Positions 32,495 to 39,232 of a stretch of DNA of 39,232 nucleotides are shown here, one piece after another. Each line of letters starts with the position of its first letter. Position 1 is the stretch's first letter. The position numbers and the translations under genes are program-made. The notes beneath the pieces were generated by a model. The model was given only the letters and a program-made list of their open reading frames with translations. It did no database searches and had not been told where the DNA came from. Source of the DNA: an uncultured Lachnospiraceae bacterium (GTDB lineage Bacteria; Bacillota; Clostridia; Lachnospirales; Lachnospiraceae); the NCBI GenBank assembly GCA_948470905.1, contig CAOKQK010000027.1:1-39232 (forward strand), given 5' to 3'.

Positions 32495-33880
32495 ATGCTT
32501 GAGGATTTCATTTCAGGTAAAAAGGCTCTTTTCGCTGACGGCGTACATACGGAGCTTCGGGCGCAGGAGAACCGAAACAGGCGCGTCTCTTTGATCCAGG
32601 GCAATCTGACGGCAAACAGCCGCTCGGAAGTTCTGGGCGTGTCAGCGAGAGTGTATAAGAATGGCTTATATGGCTTCTCGTCCATGGCGGAGTACTCCGC
32701 TTCCGCAGCGGAGGCTGTCCTGAAGGCGGCAACGGAGAACGCGCTGTTCATGGATAAGCACGTTCCCAAGGGGAAGGGCGCCCTCCCGGTTCTCCAGGCG
32801 GGGAATATCGCGCTGAACAAGGCGATTGCGGACACGGAGCAAAAGCATTATATTGATTTCTGCAAGGGGGTGGACGATTATATCGTCAGGACTTACCCCA
32901 AGCTTGCCAGCCGTTCTGTCATCATGTCGGCGGATTCCATGGAGAAGCTGCTCTGCACATCGGACGGTTATGACGGGCATACCACATTGCCGCGAAGCTA
33001 TATTTATCTTTTCCTGAATACGGAATCTGAGGCGGGAGTGCCGCTTGAGCTGTTTAAGGCGGTAGGAGGCTTCGGCAATTTTGAGGATCAGTTTACGGAT
33101 CCGGCGCTTCTTTTCCCCGAGGTGGATAAGCTGTATGAGACTCTGATGAAAAAGAGGGAAGGAGTCTATGCGGAGGCGGGCTACAAGACCGTTGTGCTGG
33201 GCGGCATCCTGTCCGGAATGCTGGCTCACGAGGCGGTAGGGCATACGGTGGAGGCGGATCTTGTGCTGGGCGGCTCTGTGGCGGGACCGAACCTGAATAA
33301 GCGCGTGGGTTCCGAGCTGGTCAGTCTTGTGGACTATGCCCACACGGCTTTTGGAAAGCAGGCGCCGCTTCCCATTTATGTGGACGACGAGGGAACCCCG
33401 GCGGAGGACGCAGTCCTGATCAAGGACGGTATATTGACAGGCTATATGAACAACCGCGAGAGCGCGGAGGGCTTTGGAGTAAAGCCCCAGGGCAATGCCC
33501 GCGCATGGCAGTTCTCGGATGAGCCCCTTATCCGTATGAGAAATACGGCAGTGCTTCCCGGAAAGGACAAATTGGAGGACATCATTGCGTCCGTGGATGA
33601 CGGCTATTATCTGGTGGACACCAACAACGGCCAGGCGGATCTGACAGGTGAATTTATGTTTGGCGTCTGCATGGGATATGAGATCAAAAAAGGCAGGCTT
33701 GCGCGTCCTATCCTGGATACCACGATTTCAGGCGTGGCTTTTGACATGCTGAAGACGGTAGATATGGTATCGGATGAGATGACCTGGTCCAGCTCCGGCT
33801 TCTGCGGCAAAAAGCAGCCGATGCCGGTGGGAATGGGCGGTCCTGCACTTCGCTGCAAGGTTATGATAGGAGGGCGTTGA
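32495..33880 (+). CDS. tldD: TldD metalloprotease subunit
   Basis: This 461-aa protein is the catalytic partner of the TldD/TldE protease. The zinc motif HEAVGH (245-250) followed by Glu253 is intact, and the family segment IPIYVDDEGTPAED-like (LPIYVDDEGTPAED) and GYMNNRESAEGFG follow. In E. coli the TldD-TldE pair forms a hollow heterodimer that degrades unfolded short peptides and trims the leader of microcin B17. The ATG at 32495 follows AAGGAGG; the frame upstream to 32384 is not conserved-looking. Its partner gene starts 5 bases after its stop codon. No peptide-modification genes adjoin, so a general peptide-clearing role is more likely than a dedicated RiPP role. Confidence 0.93.
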   Translation: MLEDFISGKKALFADGVHTELRAQENRNRRVSLIQGNLTANSRSEVLGVSARVYKNGLYGFSSMAEYSASAAEAVLKAATENALFMDKHVPKGKGALPVLQAGNIALNKAIADTEQKHYIDFCKGVDDYIVRTYPKLASRSVIMSADSMEKLLCTSDGYDGHTTLPRSYIYLFLNTESEAGVPLELFKAVGGFGNFEDQFTDPALLFPEVDKLYETLMKKREGVYAEAGYKTVVLGGILSGMLAHEAVGHTVEADLVLGGSVAGPNLNKRVGSELVSLVDYAHTAFGKQAPLPIYVDDEGTPAEDAVLIKDGILTGYMNNRESAEGFGVKPQGNARAWQFSDEPLIRMRNTAVLPGKDKLEDIIASVDDGYYLVDTNNGQADLTGEFMFGVCMGYEIKKGRLARPILDTTISGVAFDMLKTVDMVSDEMTWSSSGFCGKKQPMPVGMGGPALRCKVMIGGR

Positions 33881-33885
33881 TCATT

Positions 33886-35184
33886 ATGGAAGATATCAGA
33901 AGCGTAGGCAACAAGATTAATGAGGCGATTCAAAACCGCGGTGTGGATAAGGCGCAGTTCTGGGTGACGCAGAAGGAGACACACGAATTCAATGTGGACG
34001 GGGGAGAATTTTCCCTGATGAGGACTCTTTTTGACAATGGGCTTGCCCTTACGGTGTACCATGAAAATAAAAAGGGATCTGTCAGCACCAATAAACTCTC
34101 AGACGCGGACATCGAGGCGGCGGTGGAGGGGGCTGTCACGGCAGCGGAGTCTGCCATTGCCGACGAGGCGTATGACATTGCGCCGAATCAGGGGAGCCAG
34201 TGTTTTCATGACAATGGCTATGAGCCCGACATAGACCGCCTTTTCCAGCGGACACAGGAGCTGATGGCGGATATCAGGGAGCACCATCCCAAGATCATGG
34301 TGATGCAGATGATCGTAACACATGTAAAGACGCACAGCCTTTACCGGAATACCAATGGGACCGAATGCGAGGCTTTCAAGGGGCAGTATTTAATCTCGCT
34401 GACGTTTGCAGGGCATGAAGGGGATGTGACCACCTCTTTCTTTGGGGCGGGCGTCATGACGGATAATCTGGATAAGCGTTTTATTGAGCTTGGTTCTCTG
34501 GAGTCCCAGCTTAAGGACGCGGAGGCACAGCTTAAGACGATTCCCTTTGAGGGCAAATTCGAGGGCGTGATCGTCCTGACGCCGGACAGCCTGGGCTCAC
34601 TGCTTGGCAGCATTATAGGCAACTTCGTGTCAGACTCCGTCATTCTGGAAAAGACCAGCCTGTGGCTGAACAAATTAAATGAAAAGGTGGCAGACGAGCG
34701 TCTGACGATCTCCATGAATCCGTCGGATCCACGTATTGTGGGAAGGAGCCATGTCACTGCGGACGGATTCCTGGAGGAGGACTATGACCTTATCAGGAAC
34801 GGCGTGCTGAAATCGTTCCTGCTGTCTCTCTATGTGGCAAACAAATCCGGCTTTGAGCGCGCAAAGAATACGTCTTTCTCGGTTGTCATTGAGGGCGGGA
34901 CTACGCCCTATGAGGATATCCTGAAGGGGATTAAGAAAGGGCTTATCGTCGGGCGCTTCTCCGGCGGCCAGCCTGGCACGAACGGGGATTTCTCCGGCGT
35001 GGCGAAGAACAGTTTCCTCGTGGAAGACGGGAAGATCACCGGCGCGGTGAGCGAGACGATGATCAGCGGAAACCTTGCCGACATGCTGCTGAATCTGGTG
35101 GATATCTCCAAAGAGACAGTGGCGGACGGCGGCAGCGTCCTGCCCTACATTGCTTTCGATAAGGTTGTGATTTCCGGCAAGTAG
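33886..35184 (+). CDS. pmbA: TldE/PmbA protease subunit
   Basis: This 432-aa protein is the non-catalytic partner in the TldD/TldE complex. It shares the fold but lacks HExxxH: the matching region reads VIVLTPDSLGSLLGSIIGNFVSD. Typical parts are GVDKAQFWVTQKETHEFNVDGGEFS near the N-terminus and KNTSFSVVIEGGTTPYEDIL with GTNGDFSGVAKNSFLVEDGKI near the C-terminus. I use ATG 33886, 11 bases after AGGAGGG, because the in-frame TTG at 33877 is only two bases from it. It is translationally coupled to tldD. About 250 bases follow before the next start, mostly taken by copy B of the structured repeat. Confidence 0.92.
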   Translation: MEDIRSVGNKINEAIQNRGVDKAQFWVTQKETHEFNVDGGEFSLMRTLFDNGLALTVYHENKKGSVSTNKLSDADIEAAVEGAVTAAESAIADEAYDIAPNQGSQCFHDNGYEPDIDRLFQRTQELMADIREHHPKIMVMQMIVTHVKTHSLYRNTNGTECEAFKGQYLISLTFAGHEGDVTTSFFGAGVMTDNLDKRFIELGSLESQLKDAEAQLKTIPFEGKFEGVIVLTPDSLGSLLGSIIGNFVSDSVILEKTSLWLNKLNEKVADERLTISMNPSDPRIVGRSHVTADGFLEEDYDLIRNGVLKSFLLSLYVANKSGFERAKNTSFSVVIEGGTTPYEDILKGIKKGLIVGRFSGGQPGTNGDFSGVAKNSFLVEDGKITGAVSETMISGNLADMLLNLVDISKETVADGGSVLPYIAFDKVVISGK

Positions 35185-35314
35185 GCTGCGGGCTGCGGCT
35201 GCAGTGCAGCACTGACGGTACATGAATTTTACAGTGCAGCAAGCTGAAAGGGCATTTACCGGCTTGCATTGGTATTTGAGTTTTACAGCATCTTAACCGC
35301 GGGAATACACCATT

Positions 35315-35429
35315 CTCGCAACGAAAGACGCCCCCTTGGTCTGGAAGGAATTTTCGACGCGGCAGCGTAAAATTCCTTCCAGACCAAGGGGGGACGCAGA
35401 AGTGAAGAGATGTCACAGGAATAAGGAGG
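35315..35429 (+). repeat. Structured intergenic repeat, copy B
   Basis: This 115-nt unit contains CTCGCA and ACGCCCCC like the other copies, and a 24-bp perfect stem (35331-35354 with 35369-35392) closed by an inner ACGC/GCGT hairpin. It continues AGACCAAGGGGGG-ACGCAGAAG and ends at the GGAGG (35425-35429) that serves the next gene. Flanks are less conserved than between copies A and C, but order, size and position before a start codon are the same. Confidence 0.65.
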
Positions 35430-35438
35430 ATTACGAGT

Positions 35439-37017
35439 ATGATAAGAAAAGCAGTTGCTGTAGTATGGACTTCTGTTTTTATTGCTTATTTTTCATATAT
35501 AAGAACTGGCCGGTTTAGTGTGATTGAGCTGCTGCTCACAGCCGGCATCTGCACCTTGATGGCAGTGCCTGGGGGGGGGCAGGCTTCGGAAAAGGTTTCG
35601 TCCCTTTGCGTGGGATGATAAAATCTCAGGCTTTTTGTATGGTGTCGTATCAGACAAAGCTCTTTTAATTCATTCTTGGATCATTATTTTTCTCTGCTGG
35701 CTTCCTGCATGGCTGGCTTTTTTCCCCGGTACCTTTGGATATGACTCTCCTATTCAGGTTTCCATGTTTATGGGAGATACGGAACTTACATTGGCGAATC
35801 CCCTGCTCCATACATTGATTTTGGGCGGGATCATCAGTTTAGGCAAGGCTCTGTTTGGCAGCTATCAGGCGGGTTTTGCACTTTTTATTGCCGTGCAGCT
35901 TTTGCTGGCCTCAAACTGCATGGCTCAAATGGTTTTGTTTTTGAAAAAAAGGCGTGTGCCGCTGGTTGTGATCCTGGCAGGCCTGATCTGGACTGTAAGC
36001 TATCCTGTGATACAGACCTTGAACCTGAATTCTACAAAGGATATTCTCTGCGGTATTTTTCTGGCATATTTCACCATGGCTTTTTGGGACCTGATAGAAT
36101 ATGGGGAGGAACAGAAGCCTTGGAAATATGTTAAGACCTTCATTTTAGGCCTGCTTGCCTGCCTTATGAGAAACGCGCTTATCTTTTTGTTTATTATTTT
36201 GCTGCTTGCAAGTCTGCTTTTCCGGCTGAAGGACAGGAAAGTATACTTGATGCTTCTCTCCACGGTTTTGCTGGTGGAGGGCTTTTCTCTGGTATGCGGC
36301 AGCGTGCTGCGGATTCCCAAGGCAGATTTTAAGGAAAATCTCAGTATTCCCATTCAGCAGACTGCAACAGTTGCATTTATGCATCTTAGCGGGTGGGAAG
36401 TTCTTGCCGACGAAGAGGACATGGCGATTCTGGATGAGCTTTATACAGACATGGAATCCTTAATGTGGAATTACAGTGGAAATGTGGCGGACTATCCAAA
36501 GCTAATGTTCAGATCGGATGTTTTTAAAAGTGATCCCCTGCGGTATCTGTCCCTTTATTTTAAGCTGGGGTTTCAGAATCCCAGGACTTATTATGATGCT
36601 TTTTTGAACATGATTCGGTTTTACTGGAACATGAGTGAATCAGAATTCCGCTTCATGGCTTTTGAATACAGCTTTCAGCAGCTGAATCATTGGGGGATAA
36701 AACGGCAGTTCGTTCCCGCCCTGGACAGATATAATACCTACTTGGTGGAGGCAACGGCATTTGAAAGTTTTGCTTTCTGGAGGGAACCGGGGCTCTGTAT
36801 CTGGCTTTTGGCAATACTGCTTGGACTTATGATCGCCCGAAAAGACCGAATGGGGCAGCTGGGGGTCCTGCCTGTTCTTGGCTATTTTGTGGGTATACTC
36901 CTGGGACCTATTGCGCTGCTGCGCTATCTTTATCCAATGATGCTGACAATGCCGCTTCTGTTTGGAGTGTTATTTAGAAGAGATATATCAGACAGGGGGA
37001 GTATGCCTAATGGGTGA
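35439..37017 (+). pseudogene. DUF6020-like polytopic membrane protein, out of frame at a poly-G tract
   Basis: The gene starts at ATG 35439 after GGAGG and reads MIRKAVAVVWTSVFIAYFSY through VIELLLTAGICTLMAVP. It then meets nine G residues (35571-35579) and stops at TGA 35616-35618. With one G fewer, the frame continues as GRLRKRFRPFAWDDKISGF into a 460-codon open frame to 37017, giving 525 aa. The product has ten or more membrane segments and the motif FFPGTFGYDSPIQ near the end of the second. This resembles the DUF6020 family and, more loosely, glycosyltransferase-C-type membrane enzymes. The homopolymer makes reversible on/off switching likely; in this sequence it is off. The next gene overlaps its end by 8 bases and encodes a GtrII-like enzyme, so both probably modify surface glycans. 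A sequencing error in the G-run would also explain the break. Confidence 0.75.
35571..35579 (+). repeat. Homopolymer of nine G residues inside a coding region
   Basis: Nine consecutive G residues interrupt the frame at codon 45 of the membrane protein gene. Eight would restore a 525-aa product. Poly-G tracts of this size slip readily during replication and are a known phase-variation device. Confidence 0.85.
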
Positions 37018-38596
37018 GGTAAGAGGAAAGTCAGGGCTCAGAAGCGGGTTGGCAGGGGTATTCCGTAATTGGATGGGAGCAGCAGAATATATCAGGACCA
37101 ACACGATCATGGCAGGCAGTGTTGCCTTTTTGCTGCTTTTGTTTTATGGGAAGCAGGCGTTTACAAATTATTATTACGTTGATAAAGAGGCACTGGTCAA
37201 CAATCCAGGCAGCTTTTACAACTGGCAGGAGATAGGGCGTTTCGGGCTGATCCTTATCAAAAAAATATTGAACCTGTCATGGTACAACCCATATTTCCAC
37301 GGCGTACTTCTGTTGCTTGCCTTATGGCTGACGGCAATGGCGGCGGGATATTTATTCCATATGATTGACTCGCGGTTAAATCCGTTGTTTGCGGGCATTT
37401 GCGGCTTGATCTTTCTGGTGCATCCTGTCTATGCAGAGCAGTTTTTGTTTCAGTTCCAGGCGTTTGAGGTGGTGCTGGCAATTTTTTTGCTGATCGTGTC
37501 GGATTGGTATCTGGTGCAGGCATACCGTCAAAAAGACAAAATTGCGTTTCTGGCAGCCCTTCCGCCTGCGCTGATAGCCTTTGGCGTGTATCAGAGCATG
37601 GTTGCAGTGCAGTTATGTCTATATTTTGGTATATTTTTAATGTCGGTCTATGCTCAGGAAGAAGGGATCAGAGAGTCGCTGAGATATGCCGGAAGCGCTG
37701 CGCTGCATTTTATAATTGTGTTTTTTACATATGTTATAATTGTCCGCCTCTTTTTTTCCGGCAGCGATTATCTGGCAGGACAGGTTATGTGGAAGATTGG
37801 AAATATCAGGGGGATCATACATTTTGTCCGGGAGTATTTTATCTATTTATTAACCGTAAACGATATGTATTATACAAGGGTTTATGGTATATGTGCCATT
37901 ACGGCGTTGATTGCCCTGGCAGTCCTTTTTTTGAAGCAAAAGTGGCGGGCGCTGATATATCTCGTAGGAACGGCGGGAGTCTTGTTTTCGCCATTGTTCC
38001 TTGCGATCTGTGTTGGGACTGCGACGCCAGTGAGAGCTCAGATGATGCTTCCACTGGCATCAGGGCTGATGTGGATGTTTGGATCCCATGTCCTCTGCAG
38101 AGAGGCGGGTAGAGGCAGGGGAAAAGTTATCCGTAGGGTTTTGGCATTCGTTGGGGGGATGCTGATATTTATCAACGCATCATCTCTGATGCGGCTGTTT
38201 TACACAAGGGATATAATCGGGGAAGCGGATAATATGACTGCGCTCATGATGATTGACGAGCTCAGGGAGATTCCCGCGGCATATGAGGGGAAACCGCTGA
38301 TCTTTATAGGGCATGGGAGGGGCTCTGTCAACCCGGCATGTTTTTCCCCGGATGAAACCATGACATATGTGACTATGTCTGCCTTTGAGATAGATTATGA
38401 AGTGGAGCCGAGATATTATTTTTCGTCATACAGGATTCTTGAGTATCTGAAGACGCTGGGCTTTGGGCAGTTTCAGGGTCCGTCAGATGAAATGATGCCA
38501 GCTGCATATGGGGACTGCCAGGATATGCCCATATGGCCGCTGGCAGGTTCGATCAAAGAATTTGAGGAATATATCATTATAAAGCTGGGTGACTGA
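37010..38596 (+). CDS. GtrII-like glucosyltransferase, membrane-bound
   Basis: This 528-aa protein has about ten membrane segments followed by a soluble C-terminal part of roughly 120 residues. It resembles the GtrII family of glucosyltransferases, which move glucose from a lipid carrier to cell-surface polysaccharide on the outer face of the membrane. Family-like features are the early acidic loop NYYYVDKEALVNNPGSFYNWQEIGRFG, with the NWQEIGRF stretch, and HPVYAEQFLFQFQ before the third segment group. The ATG at 37010 follows AGGGGGAG and overlaps the end of the previous gene by 8 bases, so the two are coupled. Its stop codon overlaps a further ATG (TGATG), pointing to a third member that is now decayed. 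The acceptor glycan is unknown. Confidence 0.8.
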   Translation: MGEVRGKSGLRSGLAGVFRNWMGAAEYIRTNTIMAGSVAFLLLLFYGKQAFTNYYYVDKEALVNNPGSFYNWQEIGRFGLILIKKILNLSWYNPYFHGVLLLLALWLTAMAAGYLFHMIDSRLNPLFAGICGLIFLVHPVYAEQFLFQFQAFEVVLAIFLLIVSDWYLVQAYRQKDKIAFLAALPPALIAFGVYQSMVAVQLCLYFGIFLMSVYAQEEGIRESLRYAGSAALHFIIVFFTYVIIVRLFFSGSDYLAGQVMWKIGNIRGIIHFVREYFIYLLTVNDMYYTRVYGICAITALIALAVLFLKQKWRALIYLVGTAGVLFSPLFLAICVGTATPVRAQMMLPLASGLMWMFGSHVLCREAGRGRGKVIRRVLAFVGGMLIFINASSLMRLFYTRDIIGEADNMTALMMIDELREIPAAYEGKPLIFIGHGRGSVNPACFSPDETMTYVTMSAFEIDYEVEPRYYFSSYRILEYLKTLGFGQFQGPSDEMMPAAYGDCQDMPIWPLAGSIKEFEEYIIIKLGD

Positions 38597-39087
38597 TGGG
38601 ACGATTGTATATATGCATCTGCTGGATTTCGGGATCTGTAACTTTCGGGCTGCCACAAATCATGGATGATCTGACATTTTGATGTACGAGGATAGAGGGA
38701 CTGCCAGTTATCTTTGTATAGGAGCTTTCTGTTATTTTTATCAAGGCGGCAACCACAGCCATTGCTCTTTGGCTGTTTCAAGAAAATTTTTGGCTGCAGG
38801 ATCATTGCTGTTGTGGTTTCTATCGCCTATGTTACCGCGGGGGACAGGATTATGAATATATTCCCGTGTCGCCGCGGGACCGTTTGGCGGAGCATTTCCG
38901 CATTAGATGGATACTGGCACAGGTACAATTCTCCTGGAGATATCTCAGTATTGCAATTTTGTTTCTGGCAATGCTTTTGGGAAGTATTCTTAAATTCAAA
39001 TTCCTGCCTGAAATCTGGGAGAGGGAGAAGATAAGCCGCCTGTGCCAACTGAAAAAAGTTGTTGAAAAAAGTAAAAAAAGGTATTGA
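38596..39087 (+). pseudogene. Decayed membrane-protein gene after the glucosyltransferase
   Basis: An ATG overlapping the previous stop opens a frame reading MGRLYICICWISGSV and stopping at TGA 38680-38682. The same frame has a TAG at 38719-38721 and then stays open to 39087, with a hydrophobic FIKAATTAIALWLFQ, the stretch YEYIPVSPRDRLAEHFRIRW, a strong membrane segment YLSIAILFLAMLLGSILKF and a basic end. Two nonsense codons in one otherwise coherent frame suggest a dead third gene of the operon. It could also be a genuine C-terminal fragment. The family is not recognised. The end of the remnant overlaps the first of two strong promoters. Confidence 0.4.
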
Positions 39088-39113
39088 CATATGAATGGTA
39101 AGTGTGATATTAT
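39084..39113 (+). promoter_or_regulatory. Strong promoter P1 near the right edge
   Basis: TTGACA (39084-39089) and TATTAT (39108-39113) are 18 bases apart and preceded by A-tracts (39065-39080) resembling an UP element. Confidence 0.7.
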
Positions 39114-39201
39114 ACTTTTCGCCGCGTTGATGAAGGCAAACAGGAAAACAACTTCCAAAGAAAAGCTTCAAAAATGCAGCAAAAAAAATTAAAAAAACCT
39201 G

Positions 39202-39230
39202 TTGACAAACCCGGAAAGTTATGGTAATCT
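39202..39230 (+). promoter_or_regulatory. Strong promoter P2 at the right edge, probably of an rRNA operon
   Basis: TTGACA (39202-39207) and TAATCT (39225-39230) are 17 bases apart. A long A-rich tract (39180-39197) sits directly upstream of the -35 box. Two strong promoters about 118 bases apart with A-tracts and no start codon between them are typical of the region before 16S rRNA. The rRNA itself would lie beyond the window, so this is inference. Confidence 0.65.
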
Positions 39231-39232
39231 AA

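Noticed and set aside
32495-35184. TldD/TldE as part of a peptide-modification (RiPP) cluster
   Set aside because: No precursor-like small gene, radical SAM, cyclodehydratase or lanthionine enzyme lies nearby; the C-x5 protein is 23 kb away and has a secretion signal.
1-39232. CRISPR arrays, insertion sequences or prophage genes
   Set aside because: No regularly spaced repeats with unique spacers, no transposase or integrase motifs and no phage structural genes were seen.

Overview
The window looks like a Firmicutes chromosome, most likely a gut-type Lachnospiraceae (class Clostridia). The evidence is the hprK / glucokinase / murB / rapZ / whiA / Crh-like block, an ECF sigma factor with an RsgI-like anti-sigma factor, LytTR and GHKL signalling proteins, a GtrII-like glucosyltransferase, strong AGGAGG ribosome binding sites and near-consensus sigma-A promoters. 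Genus cannot be fixed from sequence reading alone. No prophage, insertion sequence or CRISPR array was recognised.

Layout. (1) 1-1450 is AT-rich and decayed: a Phd/YefM-type antitoxin, its Doc/Fic toxin broken inside the catalytic motif, a long palindrome and a frameshifted remnant. These lie next to the 3' end of a tRNA-Pro gene. (2) 1737-2939 is an RlmI-like rRNA methyltransferase. (3) 3087-7309 is an AT-rich three-gene cassette: a tandem two-domain DNA methyltransferase, a 405-aa protein with a PD...ExT signature, and a 163-aa protein with a textbook PD-(D/E)XK signature. It reads as an unusual restriction-modification system, probably for an asymmetric site. (4) 7332-9048, minus strand: a secreted protein with a strict C-x5 repeat, an ECF sigma factor, and a membrane anti-sigma factor with a His-rich tail. 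(5) 9325-11608: a small membrane protein, a MATE exporter, and a MarR regulator with a very clear operator-promoter. (6) 11706-20083 is a housekeeping block: lipoprotein amidase with a minisatellite, uvrC, hprK, ROK glucokinase, murB, rapZ, whiA and an HPr-like protein with Glu in place of His15. (7) 20248-23464: lipid kinase, tRNA-Ser, AraC regulator, GH43-like enzyme. (8) 23799-27117: an HD-GYP-like protein, a LytTR response regulator and a soluble GHKL kinase in one operon. (9) 27353-31097: ABC-2 type export genes. (10) 31300-35184: nucleoside phosphorylase-like protein and a TldD/TldE protease pair. (11) 35439-38596: two polytopic membrane proteins of surface-glycan type. The first is switched out of frame by a nine-G tract. 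(12) The right edge carries two tandem strong promoters with A-tracts, as expected just before an rRNA operon.

Two themes cut across the regions. First, three copies of a ~115-nt structured repeat (9057-9174 minus, 28305-28420 plus, 35315-35429 plus) each end at the ribosome binding site of a gene; the central stems differ in sequence but stay paired. Second, the housekeeping block joins carbon-catabolite sensing (HPr kinase plus an HPr-like protein that can only be serine-phosphorylated), glucose phosphorylation and cell-wall precursor synthesis.

The best candidates for undescribed biology are the two-nuclease, fused-methyltransferase cassette, the structured 5' repeat family, the C-x5 repeat protein with its sigma/anti-sigma pair, and the poly-G switched membrane protein. 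All functions are read from motifs and context; no database search was run.
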